Shown one piece after another: positions 7,943 through 13,715 of a stretch of DNA of 40,352 nt. Source of the stretch: Micromonospora rubida (GTDB lineage: Bacteria > Actinomycetota > Actinomycetes > Mycobacteriales > Micromonosporaceae); NCBI RefSeq assembly GCF_009908295.1, contig NZ_JAAALO010000017.1, positions 1-40,352 on the forward strand, in the 5' to 3' direction. Below the pieces are notes generated by a model, which saw only the letters and a program-made list of their open reading frames with translations, did no database searches and was not told the DNA's origin. Each line of letters begins with the position of its first letter. Position 1 is the first letter of the stretch. A program made the position numbers and the translations under genes.

Positions 7943-8539
7943 TCAGTCTCGCCGTACGATCTGAATGATCTCACCGCTACGGGTCACCGCCGCGAGTTCT
8001 CTGAGCTGGTGGATCGGCCAGTCGTCGAACTGCTTCTGCAGGGCGCCGAGGTCACCGCGCCAGTCATGCAGGTTCAGCACCACACGTTGGGTCTGCTGGC
8101 TGGCCACCTTTCCCGACACCTCCGTCCAGACGCCGCGCACTGCCTTGGCGGGAGTCGGTGAGTAGCAGTCGAAGACGTGGCCTTCGATCAGGTAGTCCGG
8201 GTCTTTGTCCGGCTTCCCGACGTCGCCGGTATTCAGCCGCGCCTCGGCGATCTCCCGCTTCGTCGGGTTCTGGTGAACCCGGTAGCCCTTGCTGGCGACC
8301 GTGTCGGCGCCTGCGTTCTCCAACTCCAGTGAACGCTGCACCCTGTCGTCCTCTCGTGGTGGGATTCTGGTTCGCGGTCCGGTCGGTGATCCGCCGAGGA
8401 CGCCGGTGGGTTGCCTGGTCCACGGGGCGGGGCCGGGGTCATCGGAGGTGCCGCCGCCGAAGATGAGGGCTTGGGCGGTCGGGGCACCGGTGGCGGACGG
8501 GATCGGGCTGGTCGGTGTGTGACCGCCAGCCCTGTTCAG
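7943..8539 (-). CDS. CdiA-CT-type nuclease toxin domain, read only as a -1 frameshift extension
   Basis: Open frame of 198 codons with no ATG, GTG or TTG before GTG 8341. That GTG falls inside the conserved domain boundary (RVQRSLELENAGADTVASKG). Residues before it (APTAQALIFGGGTSDDPG; TRIPPREDDR) form a low-complexity Pro/Gly linker typical of pre-toxin regions. The toxin domain has NP at GYRVHQNPT, PDYLIEGHVFDCYSP, EVSGK and QTQRVVLNL, then WPIHQLREL. This is the pattern of CdiA C-terminal tRNase-type domains, with a PD...E-x3-K arrangement suggesting a PD-(D/E)XK-like nuclease. The frame is exactly -1 relative to the upstream DUF6244-like gene and begins at its slippery site. The predicted fusion is 373 residues. 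The adjacent immunity gene supports toxin function. A truncated product from GTG 8341 (132 aa) is possible but less natural. Confidence 0.78.
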   Translation of the reverse strand: MNRAGGHTPTSPIPSATGAPTAQALIFGGGTSDDPGPAPWTRQPTGVLGGSPTGPRTRIPPREDDRVQRSLELENAGADTVASKGYRVHQNPTKREIAEARLNTGDVGKPDKDPDYLIEGHVFDCYSPTPAKAVRGVWTEVSGKVASQQTQRVVLNLHDWRGDLGALQKQFDDWPIHQLRELAAVTRSGEIIQIVRRD

Positions 8540-8545
8540 TTTCCC
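8505..8545 (-). promoter_or_regulatory. Programmed -1 ribosomal frameshift signal
   Basis: On the minus strand the DUF6244-like gene ends TCG GGA AAC TGA. The heptamer G GGA AAC (8539-8545) is in the X XXY YYZ phase required for tandem -1 slippage and touches the stop codon. A 6-nt spacer (8533-8538) leads to an 11-bp hairpin: GGGCTGGCGGT, loop CACAC, then ACCG, one bulged A and CCAGCCC (8505-8532). Slippage continues CTG AAC AGG into the open toxin frame. Phase I lambda G-GT frameshifting uses GGGAAAG, a near-identical heptamer. No T-tract follows the stem, so it is a poor terminator. Confidence 0.8.
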
Positions 8546-9063
8546 GAGGAACCGAGCTGGCGCGCTTCGGCGATCGCCGCTTCGACGTACTGCCGGGCGG
8601 TGCCGGTGCGTTGGACCACCAGCACCAGGACCTGCTTGATGCTCTCCATCGACTGCAGCAGCGGACCGGGCTGCCCACCCTGAAGGATCATGGTGACGAG
8701 TTGCTGTGCCTCACCGACCTGAGCGATGGCCCCGGCCGCCGCGTCGCGTGCGCCGGCCACCGCGGCCTGAACGGGTGTCAGCCCGGAGATCGTCTCGTGC
8801 GGGGTGGCCTTGTGTGGGATGGCTGCGGTGGTCTTCGTCGCCTCACCAATCGAACCGTAGAGGCTGTTCAAGCCGCCCTGGAGTCCCGTGATTGCGCTGC
8901 GTACCCGGGTCATTCCCGCTGCCACAGCTGCGAAGCCGGCCCCTGCGGCCCGCAGGGCCACCTCCTGCGCCTGGTTGTCGGCAGCGGCTGCCAGTCCCTG
9001 CGCGCGCTCGACGCCAGTCATCAGCGCGCGCAGTTCACCGGTGATCTTCTCGATGTGCGACAT
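8536..9063 (-). CDS. DUF6244-like protein, N-terminal partner of the toxin
   Basis: 175 residues from ATG, with GGAAAG about 9 nt upstream. The protein is helical and Ala-rich: MSHIEKITGELRALMTGVER; GFAAVAAGMTRVRSAITGLQ; QQLVTMILQGGQPGPLLQSM; VEAAIAEARQLGSSGN. I tentatively match it to DUF6244, small actinobacterial proteins whose long helices are reminiscent of WXG100/LXG-type N-terminal trafficking domains. There is no signal peptide. Zero-frame translation stops at TGA directly after a slippery heptamer; -1 slippage would append the toxin. The short form would then be a free partner and the long form the effector. The family name is from memory. An in-frame fusion broken by a one-base indel is the alternative. 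Confidence 0.75.
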   Translation of the reverse strand: MSHIEKITGELRALMTGVERAQGLAAAADNQAQEVALRAAGAGFAAVAAGMTRVRSAITGLQGGLNSLYGSIGEATKTTAAIPHKATPHETISGLTPVQAAVAGARDAAAGAIAQVGEAQQLVTMILQGGQPGPLLQSMESIKQVLVLVVQRTGTARQYVEAAIAEARQLGSSGN

Positions 9064-9221
9064 GTAGCCGACTTTCCGATCAAAGACAGTGAAGGTGTTC
9101 GACCGCCGAAACTACCGAAGCGTCCCTGACGCCACCAGACGTTGACGGGAAGGAGCCCCGGAACGACCGGGCATGTCAGGGTGCAAGGCATGGGGACCAC
9201 TGCCTCGGACGGGCGGCGGCG

Positions 9222-9365
9222 ATGGCGGCGCTGTTCGTGGTCGACCTGACCATTTCGGAGGCCTGGCACGACAAGCCGGGCGGTCTGAACGGTCCGTTGG
9301 TGCTGCTGGCCGCCTACCTGGTCGTGCGGTGCGTGTATCTGACGGTCTCTAGCTCGTCGATGTAG
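9222..9365 (+). pseudogene. LtrA-family fragment
   Basis: A 47-codon plus-strand frame has MAALFVVDLTISEAW, then HDKPGGLNGPLVLLAAYLVV and RCVYLTV. This is the conserved early transmembrane part of the bacterial low-temperature-requirement protein A family, which typically reads MFVVALTIPEAF followed by D-PGGL-GP. Full LtrA proteins are about 380-400 residues; here the frame ends in TAG and no continuation is seen. It is a short remnant among other decayed genes. Confidence 0.55.
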
Positions 9366-9420
9366 GCCGACGCGGCTGATCACCCCGCCAGGGCGGACCA
9401 CCCCGAGCTGTCGGGCTGAC

Positions 9421-9519
9421 TGGCACCGCCAGCAGACCCACCGCACCGTCCCCGATCACGGTGACGGTGGTGCGCGGGTTGACGGCGGCACGCTTGGCGG
9501 CGTGGTAGCGCCGTTCGGC
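9421..9519 (-). pseudogene. Zinc-type alcohol dehydrogenase fragment
   Basis: About 33 codons carry YHAAKRAAVNPRTTVTVIGD followed by GAVGLLAV. This is the end of the catalytic-domain helix and the first Rossmann strand-turn (V-I-G-D-G-A-V-G-L) of medium-chain dehydrogenases. Sequence on both sides is unrelated to the family, so neither the catalytic nor the rest of the cofactor domain survives. It lies 56 bp from the LtrA remnant, on the opposite strand. Confidence 0.55.
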
Positions 9520-9538
9520 CTCGTCAATGTCCGGCTCG

Positions 9539-10486
9539 TCATCTTGGGGCTGATCGCTGTCCCCATGTCGGTAACCAGACCTCGGCGCCGGGTGCCTCCG
9601 CTCGTCTGGAGTCGAGGTGGTCACGAAGTTTGGTGAGCGCGGGATGGGGGTTGTCGTCGCGCCAGATCAGTGACATGGGGTAGATCGGGGCCGGGTCGCG
9701 CACCGGTATGCGCCGCAGGTCGTAGCTGTCCGGCCACAGGTATCGGGTGCGTTCGCCGGCCAGCGTCGCCAGTTCCGCGGATTCGGCGATCTCGGCCAGC
9801 AGTGCCTCGTTTCCGAAGGCCGGCCCGACCCGGTCGATGGTGAGGCCGAACGCGGCCGCGAGCTCGTCGTAGTAGTCGGCCCATTCGGTGCCGAGGGCCA
9901 TGCCGGGCATCCAGATGCGGTGTTCGGCGAGTTGCGCGGGCGTGACGGTACGGGCGTTGGCGAGCGCGTGACGGGGCCCGACGAGGATCTCGTGGTGCTC
10001 GTCGATCACGCGGGCGGTCCTGATCGCGCCGGGCAGTTGACGCGCGGGGAGGGTGACGGCGTGGAAGGTGGCGTCGACCGCCCCCGCCTCGACGGCGGCG
10101 GTCGCGGCATGGACGTCGGCATCAAGGGTCACGACATCCAGTTCGATCCGCGGATGCGTACGGTGGAAGTCCTGTAGCAGCACCGCCGGCGCGGTCCGTC
10201 GACTATGGACGTCGACCCGGAGCGCGCGCCGACCGGGGCGCACAGAGGCGTCGGCGCGCGCTTCCACCCGGAGCAGCTCCCGGGCGTGGGGCAGGAATGC
10301 CTGACCGTCGATCGTGAGTTGGACGCCGCGAGCCGTGCGGGTGAACAGCCGTACCTTCAAGTCCCTCTCCAGCGCGGCGATGCGCTTGGACACGGCCTGC
10401 TGGCTGATCGACAGCGCGGCGGCGGCGTCCTGGAACTGGCCGGCGTCGGCGGCGGCGGCGAAGGTACGGACGGCATCGAGATCCAC
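9539..10486 (-). CDS. LysR-family transcriptional regulator
   Basis: 315 residues from GTG, a normal LysR length. The N-terminal helix-turn-helix is clear: MDLDAVRTFAAAADAGQFQD, AAAALSISQQAVSKRIAAL, ERDLKVRLFTRTARGVQLT. A periplasmic-binding-like effector domain follows (about residues 90-300). It diverges from the MFS gene at 10598 across 111 bp containing a symmetric CACAAC-N5-GTTGTG, so control of the transporter and itself is likely. The effector is unknown. The 3' end runs into remnants of other genes. Confidence 0.92.
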   Translation of the reverse strand: MDLDAVRTFAAAADAGQFQDAAAALSISQQAVSKRIAALERDLKVRLFTRTARGVQLTIDGQAFLPHARELLRVEARADASVRPGRRALRVDVHSRRTAPAVLLQDFHRTHPRIELDVVTLDADVHAATAAVEAGAVDATFHAVTLPARQLPGAIRTARVIDEHHEILVGPRHALANARTVTPAQLAEHRIWMPGMALGTEWADYYDELAAAFGLTIDRVGPAFGNEALLAEIAESAELATLAGERTRYLWPDSYDLRRIPVRDPAPIYPMSLIWRDDNPHPALTKLRDHLDSRRAEAPGAEVWLPTWGQRSAPR

Positions 10487-10503
10487 GGAGCAGACCCTAC
10501 CTG

Positions 10504-10520
10504 CACAACATTTGGTTGTG
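10504..10520. promoter_or_regulatory. Candidate LysR operator
   Basis: CACAAC-ATTTG-GTTGTG is a perfect 6-bp inverted repeat lying 18 bp before the LysR start and 78 bp before the MFS start. LysR proteins bind short interrupted palindromes in such divergent gaps. No second half-site set is evident. Confidence 0.5.
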
Positions 10521-10597
10521 GCTCACCGCCCACGTAGTTGTTTGAACCGCTGTCGCACGTCTTGGTTTGATCGCAACGGTCAACGGCGAGTTGTTCG

Positions 10598-11884
10598 ATG
10601 CGGAGGGTGTGGGGAGTGGCGGCTAGGCGATCCCTGGGGCGGCAGTTCGGGTGGTTGTGGGCGGCGTACGCGGTCAGCGCCTATGGGTCCGGGTTCGGGT
10701 TCGGTGCCTTGCCGCTGATCGCCGTGCTGGTGTTGGATGCCAGCCCCGCTCAGGTGTCCGCGTTGTCCGCGGTGGGGCCGGCAGTGGGCGCGCTGATCGC
10801 GTTGCCGCTCGGGCCGTGGATGGAGTTTCGCCGCAAGCGGCCGGTGATGATCGCGATGGACCTGGCCCGGTTCGCGGTCATGATGACGATCCCCATCGCG
10901 TACGCCTTCGGCTGGCTCAGTTTCGTCCAGTTGCTGGTCGTCTCGGTCGTGGTCGCCGCAGCCAAGATCGCCTTCAATGCGGCCGGCGGCGCCTACCTCA
11001 GGGGCCTCGTCCGGCCGGAGGACCTGCTCGTGGCCAACGCGAGGTTCGAGTCGACGACGTGGAGTTCCATCGCGGTCGGGCCGCCGCTGGGCGGGGCGGC
11101 GATCGGCCTGTTCGGGCCGGTCACCACCGTGGTGGCCGACGCGCTCAGCTACCTGTTCTCCGGGCTGGCGGTCACCGCGATCCGTGGCCGGGAAGAGCCC
11201 CCGCAGCGCACCGACAAGCGCCGGGTCCGGGCCAGCGAGTTGCTCGACGGCTGGCGACACCTCCTGGCCCATCCCGGCCTGCGGGCGCTCTACGTCAACC
11301 AACTGCTCGTCGGCGGACTGATCATGGCCACCGAGCCGCTGTTGGCCGTGCTCATGCTCCGCGAGCTCGGATTCCCGCCCTGGCAGTACGGCCTCGCCTT
11401 CGCCGCCCCCTGCGTCGGCGGACTCATCGGCTCACGCCTGGCCCCTCGTGTCGTGGCCCGGTACGGCCAACACCGCATCCTCCGCACCGTCGGCACACTG
11501 CGCGCGATCTGGCTGATCGGCCTCGCCTTCGTCCAGCCCGGCGCCGCCGGCCTCGCAACGGTGATCGCTGTCGAACTCGCGATCATCATCAGCATGAGCC
11601 TGTACAACCCGGTGCTCGCCACCTACCGACTGGAACACACCCCCAAAGACCGCATCGCCCGCACCCTGTCGGCCTGGTCGATCAGCAGCAGCGCCTCCAT
11701 CGCGATCCTCAGCGCGCTCGGCGGACTCCTCGCCAGCGCCACCAGCCCACGCACGGCGATCACGATCGCGGGACTGCTCATCCTCGCCAGCCCGCTGCTG
11801 CTGCCCCGCCGCCAGCATTCCGCACCCGTACCGACCTTGAGCTGGCTGCAACCCGTGCCCAGCCGCAGGCGGCGGCCCCCGTGA
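10598..11884 (+). CDS. MFS transporter
   Basis: 428 residues with about 12 hydrophobic helices, for example PLIAVLVLDASPAQVSALSA, VQLLVVSVVVAAAKIAFNA, GLATVIAVELAIIISMSL and TAITIAGLLILASPLLL. The loop after helix 2 (GPWMEFRRKRPVMIAMDL) fits the major-facilitator motif A. It resembles the EntS/macrolide-exporter subgroup of drug or siderophore exporters. Start is ATG 10598; GTG 10616 in the same frame is an alternative, and neither has an ideal ribosome-binding site. It diverges from the LysR gene, its probable regulator. The C-terminus ends in a basic tail (SRRRRPP). Substrate unknown. Confidence 0.9.
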   Translation: MRRVWGVAARRSLGRQFGWLWAAYAVSAYGSGFGFGALPLIAVLVLDASPAQVSALSAVGPAVGALIALPLGPWMEFRRKRPVMIAMDLARFAVMMTIPIAYAFGWLSFVQLLVVSVVVAAAKIAFNAAGGAYLRGLVRPEDLLVANARFESTTWSSIAVGPPLGGAAIGLFGPVTTVVADALSYLFSGLAVTAIRGREEPPQRTDKRRVRASELLDGWRHLLAHPGLRALYVNQLLVGGLIMATEPLLAVLMLRELGFPPWQYGLAFAAPCVGGLIGSRLAPRVVARYGQHRILRTVGTLRAIWLIGLAFVQPGAAGLATVIAVELAIIISMSLYNPVLATYRLEHTPKDRIARTLSAWSISSSASIAILSALGGLLASATSPRTAITIAGLLILASPLLLPRRQHSAPVPTLSWLQPVPSRRRRPP

Positions 11885-11986
11885 AGCCAAGCCACAACCA
11901 GGGCAGGGGCCGCTCAGCGGCATCAGCCGCGCCGGTCGGTTGTGGGACGATGCGGGCGGCAGTGTCCTCGACGATGGGGTGCAGAC

Positions 11987-12058
11987 GTGCGGGTCGTACT
12001 GGGGGAGGACCTTGCCCTGCTGCGTGACGGCCTTCGTCCGGTCAGCCACTGTGGATGA
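11987..12058 (+). pseudogene. Response-regulator N-terminal fragment
   Basis: GTG opens VRVVLGEDLALLRDGL, the first strand and helix of a NarL/LuxR-type receiver domain including the acidic pocket pair (E-D). It then runs into unrelated sequence and a TGA after 23 codons. No phosphoacceptor Asp, output domain or partner kinase is present. A clear remnant of about one-tenth of a gene. Confidence 0.5.
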
Positions 12059-12238
12059 ACGGCCGAGCCGCACGTCGTCGTCGCCATTTAGCTACGGTGA
12101 TGCCGGCCGCGCGTGGAGACGTATGGCCGGAATTGGTCGGTACCGAGGACGTCGGTGCCTTAACTGCAGCTGACGCTTGGAACGGCGGGGTCGCGCCATG
12201 TCTGTGGTCTGGGCTACTGTCCGCTCGCAGGTGTTCGA

Positions 12239-12859
12239 AACATCACGGGGGAGAGTCGCGCCTCGGCGGTGCTGATCCTCAACGATCCGGCGACCGGCTA
12301 CCCGATCGCCTGCCTCGAGTCGTCGATCATCAGCGCGGTGCGTACCGCCGCCTCGGCGGCGCTCGCCGCGGACCGGCTCGCAGCCGCTCGCGGTGGCGCC
12401 CGCCCGCGCCGGTTGGGCTTCGTCGGTGCCGGGCTGATCGCCCGGTTCGCGCACACCTACCTGACCGGGAACGGATGGGAGTTCGACGAGATCGGCGTCC
12501 ACGACCTCCTGGACGAACACTCCGCCGGGCTGGCGAGCTACCTGCGCCGTGCCGACTCGGCCCCGGTGCGGGTGCACAATTCCGCCGAAAGCCTGATCAA
12601 AGACGCTGATCTCATTGTCTTCGCCACCGTGGCCGGAGAGCCGCACGTCGAGGAACCCTCCTGGTTCGCCCACGGCACGCTGTTCGACGTGCTGGCCGGC
12701 AAGGCCGCGGTCCCGGCCGATCAGCCGGTTGTCTTCTCACCCTTCGGCCTCGGTGTGCTCGACCTCGGTGTCGGCCGGTTCGTCTACGACCGGGTGGTCG
12801 CCGCCGGGCAGCTCGACGTCGTCGAGGACTTCTACGCCGAACTGGAACGGTACGGCTGA
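12239..12859 (+). pseudogene. SbnB-like (ornithine cyclodeaminase family) gene with two deletions
   Basis: The frame carries SRASAVLILNDPATGYPIA, CLESSIISAVRTAASAALAA, a Rossmann motif GFVGAGLIARF, and the family's C-terminus FSPFGLGVLDLGVG through to DFYAELERYG. This matches SbnB-type 2,3-diaminopropionate dehydrogenases of the ornithine cyclodeaminase/mu-crystallin family (about 330 residues). Two pieces are missing: the N-terminal 80 or so residues, and about 50 residues between GEPHV and WFAHGTLFDVLAG, where the family has a conserved strand-loop-helix. The remaining frame is open for about 200 codons, so decay may be recent, but the protein should be inactive. SbnB works in siderophore and peptide-antibiotic precursor supply. 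Confidence 0.65.
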
Positions 12860-12968
12860 CCCGCCCGTCCACCCGCAGCACGTCCGACGCGCCGGGCGAT
12901 CTGGGTGACCGGGAACGCCACACGGTCGGGGAGCTGGTCGGCGGCGGGGCCCGGATGCTGCCCGCCGC

Positions 12969-13247
12969 TCGGCCGGCATCGTGACCAGCGCCGCGATCGT
13001 CATGGTCTCGGTGTTCGCGATCTTCGCCACGCTGAGCCTGATCGAGTTCAAGCAGTTGGGCCTGGGCTTGGCGCTGGCCGTCCTGCTCGACGCGTTCATC
13101 ATCCGTGGCGTCGTCCTGCCGGCGCTGATGACGCTGCTGGGCCGGGGCAACTGGTGGCCGGCGAAGCTGCCGACCGCACCAACGGAGCCGGTCACCTCAA
13201 GCCGCCCGGTGACGACGGGAAGGGAAGTCGGGGCCCATTCGGCCTGA
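12969..13247 (+). pseudogene. MMPL-family transporter C-terminal fragment
   Basis: The frame SAGIVTSAAIVMVSVFAIF, TLSLIEFKQLGLGLALAVLL, DAFIIRGVVLPALMTLLGRG, NWWPAKLP is the final two transmembrane helices and end motif of MMPL/RND lipid exporters (usual length 700 or more). Only about 90 residues remain. A GTG at 12981 could be read as a start, but the upstream transporter is absent. It is another remnant in the 9.2-13.3 kb stretch. Confidence 0.7.
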
Positions 13248-13285
13248 TGCCGAGGCGGATGTACCGGAGCCCGGATCGGACGTAC

Positions 13286-13316
13286 GGGGCCTTCCACCAC
13301 CGGGGTGGAGGGCCCC
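13286..13316. terminator. Terminator-like hairpin
   Basis: GGGGCCTTCCACC, loop ACCGG, GGTGGAGGGCCCC: a 13-bp stem with a single wobble pair. It closes the MMPL remnant and lies 400 bp before the five-gene operon. No T-tract. Confidence 0.55.
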
Positions 13317-13715
13317 GATCCGTGTCAGGGGTGCTCCGGGGGCGGTCAGGTTTCCGACTCATCGATGGCCGGCACGGACTACCGGCCGGCACGGAACCGG
13401 CGGTCGCCGTCGGCAGCCAGGGCGGATCACCCCCGCCCATCGACCCGAATCGACCCGGAACGCGCCCACCCTGCCGGAACGCGGCACATCCCGGCCCGGT
13501 CGACCGAGCACCGACGATTTCCCGCTCCGGGACCAATCGACGGAGGCCGGTTCGGCATCTCGGAAAAACGGGCACACGTCAGTTCCTGGACAGTACGCGG
13601 GGCTTCCTGTGCGGCGCCATCACTCGCTAGGGTTCGGGGGCCGCAAACGCCTGGCCGCCGGTCGCGCCGCGGTATTCCCACGTCATCCCGCATCCCACAA
13701 CCCGAACGGAGTGGT
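13317..13715. other. Gene-free leader of the five-gene operon
   Basis: A plus-strand frame is open through this stretch, but its translation is Arg/Pro-rich and lacks any family resemblance, so I treat it as non-coding. A TAGGGT hexamer at 13628-13633 could be a -10 for the operon about 80 bp downstream, but no matching -35 is seen. GGAG at 13708-13711 is the likely ribosome-binding site of the first gene. Confidence 0.4.

Noticed and set aside
8233..8487. Separate short minus-strand gene covering the toxin linker
   Set aside because: It lies out of frame with the toxin, reads as Pro/Arg-rich sequence and is explained by the linker's composition.
8505..8532. Hairpin after the DUF6244-like stop read as a simple terminator
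   Set aside because: No T-tract follows, the toxin frame continues through it without a start codon, and its distance from the slippery heptamer is exactly that of a frameshift stimulator. A partial attenuator role cannot be excluded.
8439..8678. Third minus-strand frame overlapping the DUF6244/toxin junction
   Set aside because: Ser/Arg/Trp-rich translation without family resemblance; it is the shadow of the other two frames.
13305..13715. Longer N-terminus for the first giant protein
   Set aside because: The extension is Arg/Pro-rich with no structure, while ATG 13716 has a GGAG and the protein there begins with an ordered beta-rich domain.
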